From Alligator mississippiensis (taxonomy: Eukaryota; Chordata; Crocodylia; Alligatoridae), in the NCBI RefSeq assembly GCF_030867095.1, contig NC_081824.1, positions 47,588,882 to 47,652,881 on the forward strand: a DNA stretch of 64,000 bases. The letters run 5' to 3'. A program made the position numbers and the translations under genes. Below, in pieces: positions 23,063 to 36,600 of this stretch; position 1 is the first letter of the stretch, and each line of letters starts with the position of its first letter. A model generated the notes under the pieces. That model had not been told where the DNA came from and did not search any database. It saw only the letters and a program-made list of their open reading frames with translations.

Positions 23063-23190
23063 CCCAGAAGCTTGCAAAGAACAATTTTTCTAACTATTTA
23101 GTTGGTCTAATAAAAAAGATCAAAGTTACCCAAAGAACCTTGTCTGCCTGTGTCCTTAGACCGACATGGCTATAACCAACACCCCTTCTA
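23063..23190. repeat. Fold-back repeat family, half copy (member 2)
   Basis: The segment GAAGCTTGCAAAGAACAA through TTGGTCTAATAAAAAAGATC, then CTTGTCTGCCTGTGTCC and GACATGGCTATAACC, matches the right arm and tail of the repeats at 8589, 38245 and 58385. No left arm is evident here. Confidence 0.6.
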
Positions 23191-26100
23191 CTGCTTTGAT
23201 ACCACTTAAACTATCATAGGGTGCCTTTGGAGAGCTCTATTTGATAAAGATGTGCCCTTGTCCAAAATGGACAATGTCAAGACAAAAGGTTTGCTGTCTT
23301 TTTCTTTTGTCCTTGATTAAAAAATAATGCTATTGTTGTATACACTGTAGATTCAGTCAGTGTTGCCAGCTGAAAAGGTATTTGGGGTTTGGGGTTTTTT
23401 TTCCTTTTTTTTCTTCTCCTGACATCTTTATGCAACTACTTATGTTAAGGTGTAAAGACGCACAGAAAATGGATTGTGAAGGGAATATGACTCACATGAG
23501 CCTGAGATCCCATTGTGACATACCCCACTATAGCAGTCAAATTTCTTAGAACTTCAAATTTTCTGGGACACCTTTTGGGGCAAGTGAGACTTTTTAGACA
23601 CTACTTTTCAAGTACTTATTCTCAAAATTCAGTCACCTGATATCAACCCAATATAGTTATGATCAAATTGTGACTAGAGGAGATTAAATCCCATTTTATA
23701 GGTAAATTTGAAAGGAAATAAGTTTTTGATCCAAAATGGTGAATTTTTATAACATTGTCTGCAACATTTAATAATATTATCTGCAACAGCAGATCGTGTA
23801 GAAAATGAAACAGTAATAAACACTCCATGATACTGCACATTGAGGATTTTCCTATTGATTTGAAAGATGACATCATGTCTACATTATAATGCAGGATGTT
23901 TACACCTAAATATCAAAAGAACATGGACAGAAACAAAGTGTAAATAAGGTGGGAGAATTTCCTTGACATAAGGATGTCACACAGACCTTGTTACTACGGA
24001 ATAAAGAGCTGACTGCAAAAGGCCAGGTCTATGCACGCACAAACACAAACTTGTTTGCATGAGTCTAAAGAAATTCTTCTTGTTCCAATTCATGAAAGAT
24101 AAAGTAACCCACCACATTTCTTCTATACCAAAATTCCAGGAGGCTTTGTCAGTTGTGGCCATAATCCTGACTCCAACCTTTGCCAAAGGACCTCTTCCCT
24201 GAACCACACAAGGATACCAGTTTCAATTGCCTAATGCTCTGTCTCTCTCTGACAAGCACTTTGATATCTTCTCCTGTGCCACCTATTATGCATGGACACA
24301 GCTTACTGTAAAATCCATAAAGTCACCCTTTGTCCTCTTTTAAGCATCCTCAAAAGTCTCTTATTCCTTACCACATATAGTAAACTAGGATCTGATGATG
24401 GCTAGGCCGGTAAAGATCTGCCATCAGTGCCACTACCAGACTGAAAATTGGAAACAAATTATTTTTAGAAGCATGTTACCTCATTCCCCTACTCTGAGTT
24501 GTCTGGCTCTTTTACCTGCTAAGCCTTGTTTTTAAAGATTACATGCCATGAAGCAATATCTTCCACATTGTGATGCAACATTGTGTAGCCTTCTATATTA
24601 TAAATATTGAAGAGGAAACAGAAGAAGAAGAAGAGGAAGAGATTGTCTTTATTGGTGTATGGCTCTTTAGTTCTGCACAATGTATAATGCTATGCCTTTA
24701 TTTTAACACCTAATAAATACTGTTGTAAAACTGTAGTCTCAGAATCTGTGTGCTCAGTTCTTAACCTTTATACTATTTACTTCCTATTTTTGTAATCTCT
24801 AATAAGCATATTTTTACAAACATTTTTTTAATTAACTATTAGGAGTAAGTAAAAACCTTTTCAGGGAAAAAAGACAAGTCATATTTTGATGGTTGTAGAA
24901 AATCTTGCTGGCTACTCATTCACACAGGAAGTTCAACCTGAAGAAGTATGGAATTACGCATTGTGATTACTAGGGTACAAAAATAAACACAGAGTTAAGA
25001 GGACTGATGCGCCTGAGGGAATCCAATGTGCCATGCCTTTAGCACTAAATGTAGCTAATATCTTGCTGTCTTTACACTTGCATAATTGAATCAAATCCTG
25101 AAATTCTGCATCTTAAAGTTTCAGTTGGGAAAAATGTGGGGTATCAATTCTTAAAACTAGGTAGGGATTTTGTAAAAGACTGGGCTAAAATCGGATCTGC
25201 TCTGAATTTAATGTAATGTGTCACTGCATAAGAAAACCAAGATTCTTGGAAACATTATGATAAAATAACTCACATGGACCTGACCTCTGTGAAGAAGATA
25301 AAGGGCTTTCCTGAAATGTCCAATTAAAAAAGGCAGAGGGACACAAACTAAGGATGTACCAGATTTCTTTGATCATTGAATCTTCCTGAATAACTTTTAA
25401 ATAGTTAAGCAGTGGATAGCCACTTAAAATTCTCCTAACTTAGAAATGCAAGTTTTGGGGCACTTTCTACATTTATATTTAGTTATACACAAAAACTATC
25501 ATTGCAGAACTCTGAAGTCAGAGCACTTCCTCTTTACAGAGGAGAATTTATATTTTCCCTGACATTACCCAGACAACATAGGCTTGAATTAAAAATTGTC
25601 CCTAAAAGCAGTGTTTTCTAGTCTGGGAATTATTGCTGTTGTTTTATTCCCAGCTAAATTCCATATCTTGCTTAATGAACAGAGGAATGATTCTTATGAT
25701 TCTAATGATGCAGAACATATTTTGATGCCTATATAGAAGATATTAAGGGTGGGAGGATGTATATAAAGGAGCCTACACTTTTAGAAAAACATAATTTGGG
25801 ATTCGCCCATCCCTAATTAAATCCAACTTTCTCCTCTGCATATTTTTGCTATTTTTGAGACTCTTTTGGTTTAAATATTATTTAACTTTGGGGTTTGAAT
25901 TCTTCAGATGTAATTTTCATTTCTTTTATATTGCCAACTAGGACATGCAATGCACTGTAAAAATGCTTTGTCTGCATTTTAATATTCTGTGCAGTTATTT
26001 TTTGAGTTTCTGTTTTCCATGCTATTCCCAGATCTTGTATCTCATATTGATAAATGTTACATCCTAGACATCACCATTCAGTTATGCTACCTTGTCACTT

Positions 26101-26577
26101 TACATACTCTCTTCCTATGAGGCCTGGGGTCAGGCACTGGGATCCCTGTTCCCTGCTCCAGGGACTGTATCTGTATTTTTATATTCAACAGCCTTTGGAT
26201 ATAACTAGGGGTCAGCAAGGCCTAAAGCTCATGTCTTTTTCTTCCTAGCTGAGTACTTTAACCACTAGGCTGTAGAATCAGGCTTCTGCTTTTGCTGTGT
26301 GCCTGGCCCCATAAATCTTGAATTCTTTTGTGCACATTGCACAGGTTTAACAGGAAGGGCTGAAGGTGCCCCTACTCTAACTATCCTATGTATTAGTGGT
26401 TAAAAAGACACTCTCCTTGTTTAAACCCCTCCATCTGAGGAGTAAATTAAACCCAGTTTCTTGCTTCCTAGATGGGCCTTGTAACCACTGCACTAACCAT
26501 GAGATGTAAAAAGTGGCCAGCAGTCAGTCATATTTTAAAAGGAAGTGGCTACAACTGTATTTCACTATGTCTTAAGT
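23191..26577. other. Intergenic, AT-rich, with possible old SINE scraps
   Basis: A GAA-rich microsatellite-like stretch is at 24610-24645. Around 26230-26275 and 26460-26500 are TTTAACCACTAGGCT- and TAACCACTGCACTAACC-like words resembling the right end of MIR-type SINEs, without enough context to bound them. No exon was recognised. Confidence 0.4.
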
Positions 26578-26915
26578 CAGGGGTTGTCTTGGAAAGGGGC
26601 TAGGTGGTGCATGCAGGCAGACGGGGATGGAGCAACACCACCCATGACCTCACACTGCCTCCCAGGAGCAGGGTTTGAGGGGGAGGCGAGGGCAGCAGCT
26701 CCACTCTGTGGGCTGCACAGGTGCCGCCTGGCTGGCTGGACACGGGGGAGGTGGGGGAGCTCACACACAGCTGCTGCCATCTGCCACCCCATGCCACTTA
26801 TGAGTGCAAGCCCCACCTCCAGGTCTGCATCTGGCCACCCCCCCCGATCCCCCCCCGCTCTACCAGAAGTGTATCCAGAAGAGGTATATTCCTTTAAAAA
26901 GGTTGAAAACCCCTG
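26578..26915. mobile_element. hAT-type miniature element, near-perfect 8-base duplication
   Basis: The termini CAGGGGTTGTC and AACCCCTG are inverted. The flanks are TCTTAAGT (26570-26577) and TCTTAGGT (26916-26923), seven of eight matching. The 338-base interior is GC-rich and gives long chance open frames on both strands, which I do not treat as genes. Confidence 0.82.
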
Positions 26916-27121
26916 TCTTAGGTATATTGTGAGTAGGCCTACTGGATTGGGCCCCTCCAGCTTTGTGGGTGAAGGAACTCCTAGTTCCATGAACCTGGGC
27001 TTAGAAGGGGGGAAAGTGTATATGCCTAGGACCAGAATTGTAGGCACCAAGAGAACTTGTGAGATAGGTGTTAGCTGAATGGAGTCCCATGGGTTGCAGC
27101 TTTGGATTTGGTCACCTCAGG

Positions 27122-27450
27122 CAGAGTCAGCCTTAGGGATGGGTGACATGGGCAATCGCCCAGTGTGTCATGGTCGGGGGGGGGTACCACAAACACACAC
27201 ACACGTATGCACATGTGCACGCACACACACATAGCAGTGCTCTCCCCCACCCAGCCTCCCATTCCCTAGCCATTGCTCAGGAAGAGCTGGGTCAGGCAGT
27301 GTGGGTGGCTCCAACTCCCCACCAGTCTGCTCCCTGTGCCCCTGCCCACCTGCCTCCGCCTGCAGCAGCACTGCTGACTAAGGCGGGGGGTAGGGGGGGG
27401 TGCAAAAATACGAGTTCACCCAGGGCACAATTTTCCCTAAGCCAGCTCTG
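27122..27450. mobile_element. hAT-type miniature element with internal (CA)n
   Basis: The left end CAGAGTCAGCCTTAGGGA is mirrored at the right by TCCCTAAGCCAGCTCTG. ACCTCAGG is present exactly on both sides (27114-27121 and 27451-27458). The interior includes G-runs and a CA/GT microsatellite at about 27190-27235. There is no coding capacity. Confidence 0.85.
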
Positions 27451-27458
27451 ACCTCAGG

Positions 27459-30300
27459 TCTCAGTCCTGCTTTAGGTGCCCAAGACCTTTATTGGATCTA
27501 ATCTTTAGGCTTTTTTGAAAAATTTCTGCTGCAGGTAATAGTTTTTCATTTGGAAACACACAGAGATAAGAGTTCAGAAGGAAAAAGCGGTATTGGACAC
27601 ATACTTGAGAAATGACAGAACGTTGTTCTTCCAAACAATTATAAAGGGATCTGGAGTGACAATGTTTAAATTAGACTAAGTTAATAAAGATGACTATAGA
27701 TGATTATTAGATGCCTATAGCTACAAGGATCAAGTGTGCAACTCAATTTACATGTGAAGGGTTTTAAATAAAGTATCTGGAGAAGTATTAGGAAAGGTTC
27801 TCAGACTTATTAGGAGGTTGGCTTATGAAACATCCCCTCCCATTTGCAAGTATGTAGGCCAGCTCTCCTCCCAGAAATAACATATCTTTTTCCATATACA
27901 ATCACATAACATCCCTGTATCAACTACAGCAGCTGCCTATGTGGAAAAAGTAGCATTAGGAAAATGTTTAATGTAATTTTAGCTTTTGCAATTTAATAAC
28001 TTAAAGTGAGGAAGAGCCAGCACTATGTGATAAATAAGCTTTCAGCTGATCAGTTTAAGAGCCTCTGGAGTATAATTCCATCTAAAATATTTCTTTGATA
28101 TATCTGCACAAGTAAACCATCCCGTATGCACTGGCTTGGATTTATTAGGGAGGGATTGTTGATTAAACTAGTTAGTATTGGGGGGGGGGGGTTATTTCTG
28201 CAAGTCATTAACTATGTAGCCTAATAGGCCTATTGGTTCATGATACTCCTTTCACGTAAAAGAAAACTAGAGATCTTTTCAAATTGATTAAGAAAGTGTG
28301 CTTTGTTACTTCTTTAAAGGAAGTAAAAGGATACGTTTTTATAGGGGAACAAGTAAAGCTACCATTTATTAAATTCTTTGTGCTTTAACAATTTTCTTAT
28401 ATTTGACTGGAGTGGTAAGAAAAACTCTATTTGTTGCAAACGATAGGGAAAAAAAAGTTTTCCCCCATCCTCCTTCACATACACAAATAATATTGCATGA
28501 TATAAGAGCCCTTCTCCTGGGCTGCATGAATTACTGAACAGTACCTTGAGACAATCAGTTTCCATAGTTATGAAATATCAATATCCTCAAGCCACTTTCC
28601 TTAAGTAAAACTTTGTTTTCAGCTCCTGGTAGCCCACACAAGGATAGCAAATACAGAACTCTCTGAAAAAAATGGAGGGGTATCAGTGGGATGGGGGAGA
28701 ACGTTTGGAGTTTCAGGTCATGCCTGGCATGTAAGCTTCCTACCCCAGCCTCTGTGGGACTGGGAAGAAGAAAATGCTCTGCTGTGATTCTGAGAAAAAG
28801 ATAGCTGAATACACACTGATGCAGTTTTTACATAATCTCTGGATGAACTATAAGAAACCAAATATATTGAGCTCTGTAAATACATTTTCCTATTTCAGTA
28901 TTTTTATGTGATCATATAAAAAAAGATTAATATCCACTTATTTGTACATGTGACTTAACACTTTGTTCTTTTAGTGATATCAGGTGGTACAGCTAAATTT
29001 TGCACCCAAAACAGGTATTGGAATTCCATATAAATTCCCTTCACTCATTTTTTTTCTATCTTACATCTTCTCCTTTACAGGATGAATTCACTCCCACCAG
29101 AAATAGCACGTGGTGATGGCATCCTAAGCTAGTGTCATCTACTTTGTGGAGTTCATCTCATAGATGAGGAGAAGTCTTATGTTCCAAAATGGTCAATGCA
29201 AACTCTGGAATCGGTTACCTGTCTTGCTAAGTATGATCTATAGATCATCTTACAGAGACTTTGGAAAATGATCCCCCTTATTTTCCACCCTGTATTTTCA
29301 GCAATTGAAACTAAAGTTGAACTTTAGTATCTTTAAGAAGTAGAGCTGATTCTCATGAACATATGATGGGAAAGTGTAACATATATTTGCCTGTACCATT
29401 GCAGAAGGAGAACACCTCTTTGGGGGAAAAAAACCCAGTGTTGTCTCAGATTATGTTTGGAGCAATATATATCGTTATCAGTAATGAAGCTGTAAACTAC
29501 TGCACTAATGCCAATAGGGAAGCCATCTGGTAAGTCTGTTTATTAGAGCACAGAACTGCTTAGTTCCCTTTAAGACTCTTTTTATTTCCCTTAGAATGCT
29601 GCTGAGTAGTTGGGAGAAATATAGAGATGTTAATAAAATGATTTATGAATTTAGTAATATTGTTTCCATACACTGAAATATCTTGATAAAGAGAATAGCT
29701 TATTTTTATTGAAAACACATTTGTATAAAAAAATTCTGTGGATGAACTCTTAATTCTTGCTCTTTTCAAAAACAAAGGAGGCTGGAACTAAAATAATTTA
29801 TTTATGCCTAGTGGTGGGAAGAGAAGATGAAGGACTAGGCCCTTGTTAAAATGGGACGTGGACATGATAACGCAAAAGCATGAGCAATGAGATTTTGCAA
29901 TGCCAAACTTGCTAGAGGTAGTTGAGAATGTTTAGATATTCCACAATCAGTTATGGAAAGGGTTGATTCACTGAAACCTACATTTTTGATCCTCTGAGTT
30001 TCTTGGTCTAGAAGGGAATGGGAGGAAGGCACAGGATGTAGGGAGTGCAGAAACAGATTGACCAGCGGAGCACGGGCTTGAACATCATCTCTGACATTCT
30101 AGAAAGTCCCCTAACCACTAGTGTATGGGCCATTCCTAGGTGAGTAGTTTTTCACAAAGACTTACTGAAATTATTCTTTTCATTCCGGTACCAAACTCTA
30201 GCAAATTTTCTCATTTATGTGAAATGGAATTCATATTTTCTAGGCAGCCCTAAAATCTGCACCTAGTACTATCCAGTACTATCCAGTTAATTCAGAAACC
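27459..30300. other. Intergenic, no feature recognised
   Basis: AT-rich sequence with a G-run at about 28180-28190. I saw no bounded repeat, exon or RNA gene. Confidence 0.55.
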
Positions 30301-30302
30301 AG

Positions 30303-30658
30303 AATCATGGGACACCTATACATGAGCAGCAAGGCTGCTCCTATGTGCTGTAATTACTTGATTAATCAAATCTACTGGAGCAAGCGCACTCCAGCAGCCT
30401 CCAGCATCTCATGTATCAGCGTCCCCACACTTCAAAATTGTGGTAGGGGCACAACTAAAGCTTGTTCAATGAGTTTTAAAGCAGCCCTGCCACCATTTTA
30501 AAGTGTGGGGATGCCGATACACAGGACACTCTGGGTGCTTTAATTAGAGCGGATCTCAGGATGCCTGTACATGAGCAGCAAGGCTGCTCTAAGTAAGGTG
30601 CCACCCACTCCCAGAACACAGGTATAAATGCACAATAGATGCAGCTGTCCCATGTGTA
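30303..30658. mobile_element. Miniature element with nested inverted and direct repeats
   Basis: The left end CATGGGACACC is mirrored by GCTGTCCCATG at 30642-30652. The word TACATGAGCAGCAAGGCTGC occurs at about 30320 and again at about 30568 as a direct repeat. CCCCACACTTCAAAAT near 30423 is mirrored by ATTTTAAAGTGTGGGG near 30494. A clear target duplication was not found. Confidence 0.5.
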
Positions 30659-31218
30659 GTGAAATTAGATCAAGTGGAACCAGATCCCAAGCAACTCCAG
30701 GTTTGGGCTTTGATTATGCAAAAAAAAATCTTACCCCACTTTTACTCACCTGGACATAAATGGTAATAGTGTGAATATTTTAAATATAGCTCTGAGGGCC
30801 AGGCCCTTTTGAGAACAAGAACCAAATTTGTGCTGTGACTTAGTGAAATCATTCTGGGTGTATTTCCATGTGACTGAATTTAATTGTAAGTATGTAAAAT
30901 CCCTATTCTGCTATACCTGAAAGGGAAAATAATAGTGAGGAAAAGGAGACGATATATTTTACTGTCCACCACATCACCAACCTTTCTCATTTTTCATAGA
31001 AACTCTTCCTTGTTCCATGATTTTGCTTATGTCCCAGCACACTTACTTGTTCCTCATTAAGTGTAGGTAGAGCAGAAACAAGTTTAGCACCCTCGGGACA
31101 AACATACTTGTCATTAAGGCTGTAAGGCTGAATTGCAGAACATTACCAATCTGGTCCATATTAAGTAAAAGAATACAAAAATATGTTTACAAGCTACCAT
31201 CATTGTAAACATCATCAT

Positions 31219-31389
31219 CAGGGATCCTGGTTTTCCCTGATAAAAAAAAAAATATCCCCAATTTTCAGTTTAAAAATGAAACACCATAATGGGGTTTCAT
31301 TTTAATCACGGAAAAATGTGGATTTTGGGTTAATTTTTTTAAACCAAAAATTGGGGTTTTTTTTTAATCAGAGAAAACCATGATCCCTG
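31219..31389. mobile_element. Short hAT-type palindromic miniature element
   Basis: The 171-base element is almost wholly inverted repeat. It begins CAGGGATCCTGGTTTTCCCT, and the right end reads CAGGGATCATGGTTTTCTCT in reverse complement. The flanks ATCATCAT (31211-31218) and ATAATCAT (31390-31397) match at seven of eight positions. The A- and T-runs inside pair with each other. Confidence 0.8.
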
Positions 31390-31551
31390 ATAATCATTCA
31401 ATACCTGCAAATTGCTGAAGGAAGTAATTAAATAGGGTAACTTTCCATTTTGAAGCTGTCCTGAGTTTAAAACTATAGAGAGCTATAGAGCTATATTTAA
31501 AACTATAGAGAACTATTAATTTTAAAAGGTATTGTGACTCCACACAGAGCC

Positions 31552-32524
31552 TGTGGCAGAAGGCCACCTCTGTTTTTCCCCAAAAACTCTGCTCTGTGAC
31601 AATTTGGTTAGGATGGGCCCAGCAGAGGATACACACCTTACCCTGTCTCTTTAGGTAACCTGAGCTGGATACATTCCTGAGTGAGGGAGGAAACCTGCTC
31701 CCTCTGCCTACACGACTAGCATCATATACCTGGGTGAGGGGCTTGCTCCCTGGGGAGCTAGGAACTGCCAGTCTGCCCAGCAACTAGTGATTCATTTCAA
31801 ATTGGTTGGCTGACAGCCAACAGGTGCTGGCCGCCATTGGACCAGGTAAATGAGGTCATAAGGGCTATATAAGTTAAGGACTGCCCAGAAGGAGGGGCAG
31901 CAGCCATGAGGAAGACTCAGAGAGAGAAGAGCTGGTCCATCTGAAACTTGCTCTCTCTCTCAAAACTCATGATCAAGGAACTGCCTGCCTCCAGAGGGAA
32001 TCTCCACCTACCTCTGGGTGATACTTGTGAGTAAGATACCTGAGATCTAACTAGATATATAGCTTGCAGTAGTTCAGATGCGTGATCAAAAGCTACCTAG
32101 CCATGGGAGTTTGCTCTATTAGGATTTCTCTGATATTGCTCTACCTGTACCCTATTCCAACCCTACCCCTTGTAAGCAATAAAGTTCTCCTTTGTACCTA
32201 GTGTGGGAGACTTATTGGGAGTGGGGCTAGATTATGCCTTGGGGTCCCCTTGGTTAGGCTGACTAAGGGAGACCACTACTTGTTCTTGAAGTGAATCAAG
32301 TACCCTTGAGGGCTACTAGGCCTGTGTTTACCAGGGTGCACAGAGCCAGAATCAAACCCAGCCCCAGGTGGTGGCAGTGGAACCCCCAAGCTAGTGGGTG
32401 TGCTCCAGGAAGGGGGTCAGCCAGACATGAGGCGCCCCCAGGGAGGCACTTGGAGCCTGGAAGGTGGTTGGGCACAGTGAGGTGGGTGGTTCAACACAGG
32501 AGTGCCCCCTACTGGCCCGCCACA
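31552..32524 (+). mobile_element. Solo LTR, 973 bases, with 5-base target duplication
   Basis: The element starts TGTGGCAG and ends CCGCCACA, giving TGTGGC/GCCACA inverted termini. GAGCC flanks it exactly on both sides (31547-31551 and 32525-32529). A TATATAAG box lies at 31866-31873 and AATAAA at 32178-32183, so promoter and poly(A) signal are in + order. No internal retroviral sequence adjoins it, so it is a solo LTR left by LTR-LTR recombination. It is unrelated by eye to the 604-base LTRs at 15135 and 17960. Confidence 0.9.
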
Positions 32525-32529
32525 GAGCC

Positions 32530-33320
32530 ATAGCAGGAGTTGGAGATAGTTTGAGGCTTAGCTGACTGTGATGCTATGCAAGGTGTTTTGTTTTACTGTC
32601 TGATTTTTAAAGAGAAGATATACAAAATAATTTGTTCCAGTTTCACTTGTCTGGTGATTTCAGAACTCGGGGGTCTGTTTCCTCCTCATCACTTACGGAT
32701 GCTGCAATCAGGACAACCAGGCAAGCAGCATTCTGGGGCTACAGGCATAAATACAATGGCAAAAATCACTGCAGGAGCAAGTAGCAACAGAGGAATAGCT
32801 TCAAACAAGTATAAAGTCAATAGCACACTTTTTCATTCAAACCTGTTTAAGTGCTTCACACAAGCCAAAAGAACTACTATATTTTCTTATGTATAATACA
32901 TATTTCCCCCCACCCTCAATGGGGTACATGCATTAAGTGGGAACGTTGTTTTCTTTGCTGGAAAAGGAGCAAGCCTGGAAACACTGTGTATCTCATGCAG
33001 CTTGCCAAGATGCCTGCTGTTTGTCTGGCTCCATAAGCTGAAGGGGCAGAGTCCTGTGTTAACTGTCTCATAAGGCAGGGTAGATATTAACCCTCTTACA
33101 GCCATAGCTAGTGGCCAAGCTCTGTAGCTTGTGCCTGAAGCAACAAGTGGGCTGCTGGTAGTACCTTGATGAGGCTAGTGATGTGGAAATAATATTTTAT
33201 TTACAGGAACTTATATTAAAAACTATTTAGAGTAGAGAACTAACAGTCTTGTTGCAGCCCGTGTAATGCTCTGGGGCCCAACTTCGTGTGACGCACAGTA
33301 AGTCTTCTTGGGAACATAGA
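32530..33320. other. Intergenic, no feature recognised
   Basis: Mixed-composition sequence. No exon or bounded repeat was seen. Confidence 0.5.
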
Positions 33321-33660
33321 GGCTGCTTGCAGATGTTAAAAAAAAAAAAAAAGCAGTGCTTTAATTTAAACTTGGTGTGTTCCCATACCCAGCCCAGCAC
33401 AGGCCCAAAAGAGGCAGCACCATAGTTAGACCTGGCTGACCCAACATCTTTACAGACCGGGTGCTTAAGTGGGGCTTTTTTGGTGTTTTTATCTAATAGT
33501 TGATTGAATCAGCTTTAGCTAAAAGCACCAAAAAGCCCCACTGAAGTGCCCAATCTATACAGACGCTGCAGAGCTGGGTTGAAGTAACCCAATGCTGCTT
33601 CCACTAAAGTGTGTTTTTTTTTTTTGTTTGGTTGGTTGATTTTAATCTCTGCAAGCAACC
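33321..33660. mobile_element. Long-hairpin miniature element
   Basis: The left end GGCTGCTTGCAGATGTTAAA is mirrored by the right end, which reads GGTTGCTTGCAGAGATTAAA in reverse complement. The centre forms a further hairpin: GTGGGGCTTTTTTGGTG near 33470 against CACCAAAAAGCCCCAC near 33526. The element is palindromic over most of its length and non-coding. The target duplication is uncertain. Confidence 0.68.
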
Positions 33661-36600
33661 AGAGAGTCCAGGGAGGGTGGCATCCCAGGAGGCAGCCTGA
33701 GTGAGGAAGCAAGCACTTTCTGGTGTTGCAAGAAATGCAAGCTGCCTGCTGCCATACCCAGATTGTCTCCTGGGATGCCACCCCTCCTGAACACACTGTC
33801 TCCAGGACTTATTGTATATCACACAGTTGTCTATGACTGGAAAAAATCTTTTCTTCTACATTCTGCCTTCTAAAAGCAAGGTGTATATTTTACTTGGGAG
33901 CATGTTGTTGGCAAGAAAATATGGTATTGGAAACAGAAAATGGGATGCAGACACAAAACATAAAATGGGAATGCCTTTTTTTAAGTGTTGGTAGGTACAA
34001 ACTGCAATCCCAAATCCAATGCGTTTCACCTGAACTTTTGGACAATGCAAATCTACGTAGGCTTTTTTATATCTAGCTCTAAAATGAGCCAAACTGAAAC
34101 TCCCAGAACCAATTCAATTCTCAAACTGGGAGAAAAGTTTGATGTCTGTATCTCCAAAGTTTGATATCCAAACTTCACAACCCATGAAATCTCAAATTTT
34201 AAATCTAAGACAGTTGAGACTTTCCTCCCAAAAATAAAAGTTCTTTAGGGAGCCTACCTGCCTGAAATGTGTAGCTCATATGTGTAGGTTCAGATAAATG
34301 CTTGTAATAACACATATGTATGTGTGTACTAATAGAAGGATGTTGTAGAGATGTCTGGTTAAAAGTTTTGGTGCAAAAAAGAAAAACCTTGATGTAATTT
34401 TTTTTATATCCTACCAGTGGGGTATAGTTTACTGGATTTTTTTAGAGATTTTAAACTGTAATATGAGAATAATGCATGAGAGTAACAATTTACATTTGTA
34501 TGCTAATAGGTATTTATGTTATACTGTAGTAGAAATGTCTATCCAAATGATCAATATAGCATAACAATAGCACTCTATCATATTGTCCTATGAATAAAAA
34601 TGTATTTTACCTTGTTTTCTGTGTTAAGCACATTTGAAATCAAAAGTAACAATAATATTTAGATATTTTTTCTCTGATTAGTACACAATTGATAAGTGGT
34701 GTAAAAAAGATCTGTCATTACTCTGTACTTTGTTCCAAATATTTCAGGCCATCATTTAAAAGATGCCAATTACTAAACTAAATTGTCCAAAACTTTTAAG
34801 GAAAAATGACATTAAAAAAAAAATATGTTCTGTGTTGTGCAAAAAAAAAAAAAAAGAATAATTCACTCCTTCCCTCAGTTTAGAGACCAAATCCAGCAGT
34901 ATCTTTATTTATGGAACACACACACCAGGATTTGCAGGATTATATACTGATTTAAACAAAGAAAATAATATATAATATACCTGATATGGCATGCAAAAAT
35001 GAGTAATGATGTCTATGAAAGATCATTATCAAAAGGCCTCAGAGGGAAAGTTCTCAAAGATTTAAACAGAAGAAAGGTTTGATATGGGAAAACAGGTAGA
35101 TATAGTAATTTGTTTTTAATATTCTGGGGTTTAAATATATTATATTTCTGCAGGTTAATAACTGGTTCTTCAGACGTAGTTGTTTAAGTAATTCCAGCTG
35201 GAATGACAAAGCTTAAGGTAACTCAACATTGTTGGCATTTCATACTGATGCGGATTTTCTGTAACAATATCAAAAACCTAAAAGCAAAAATCCTCTCTCA
35301 ATCAGAGACTACCAGGTTGCAGTTGTAAAGACGTGAAGAAACAAGAAGTGTAAGCACTTCAGCCCTGATCTTTCAAGAAGCCAATCAACTCCAAATGAAA
35401 CCCACAGAATTTCAGGGTGACTGGTCTCTTCCAGGAATGGGCTACTAAGCAAAAGGAAATAAAAAATTAATGTTACTGCTTTCCAAATGTAATGTGTATA
35501 TTTGCATTGCTGACACTGCATGGTTGTATTTATCTAATTGTATTTATCAAGTTTCCTGTTTTCTCTTTTTTAGTTTTCAAAAATGTTTGCAAATGGCTAT
35601 CTGACCCCTGGCACCCCCAGATACCCTTAATCGTTTAGCGGATGAATCAAAGCATAAGGAGCTCTTTCAATAAGATTTCTGACTTCACCCTTTCAACCCA
35701 AAGAAGAACTATAAATAGATAATAATGTCCACAGTCCTAGTGCTGCTATAAATAGTTCTAAACATTTTCCCACTTCATGCTTTTGAAAAGAACATTCTCC
35801 ATTTCCTTTCTTGGAGAACCCCTGGGAACAACACTAGATCACAGCTCAGAAAATATGGATATTAGTAGAACTTAACAAAGCATAGTTAGCAAATTTGGTA
35901 ACAGCATCTCTCAGCTTGATTTTTGTACAAGAAAAGAGTCCAAACGCATTTGGTAACAAATTCATTTTCTTAATTCACACTAATATATCTGAGCCAACTT
36001 TTTGTTGTCTGTCTCTTCACATCGGCCACAACAATATTTTTAAGGAATTATTTTTTTACAGCTGCACAAGTGATTGTGAAAGTATCCGTGGGATTTAGCG
36101 TTCAATAGCTCTAGCACTAAAGCAAAACACATCACTTCATATTGTTTTAAAATATAAATACAACAGCCTTCTAGAGAAATCTGTCTGACTATAACATTTA
36201 AAGCAGGGGTTTAAGGTTTTCCCATGACAGCAGGCTCCTCAGCTGCAGGCTAAGTGCTTTCTGAGATTGCCTTGTTCAGTCTCCGGAGGAGGTGCCCACT
36301 ACCTGAGCTGTTGCACCCCCTGCCGGCTAAGCCAGTCACGAAAAAGGCTTTGACTGAAAAGGAAAGTATTCTTAGCTGCCTTCGGAAGTGTGACATGGCA
36401 GTGCCAGGGCACAAAGTTATAAAAGAATTGTTCTGTGACTATATATAACAATGAAAGCCAAGGCTGCCTCCTGGTATAACACCGGTGCCACAGAAAGACA
36501 ACAAAGAAAAATATGCATTCACTTTTGTGCAGATTAAGTCAGTTGTAAAAAGATATGGAAACATGAACGCTTGTAAATCTGAAGCCCAGGAGGAACTATT

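Noticed and set aside
26545..27078. 177-codon + frame and 157-codon antisense frame
   Set aside because: They span a hAT miniature element and its flanks; the insertion borders cut through both frames.
27190..27235. CA-rich stretch as a regulatory Z-DNA site
   Set aside because: It is a short imperfect microsatellite inside a miniature element, with no evidence of function.
31533..31551. Alternative LTR start at TGTGACTCC (31533)
   Set aside because: It gives no target duplication. Starting at 31552 gives inverted TGTGGC/GCCACA ends and an exact GAGCC duplication.
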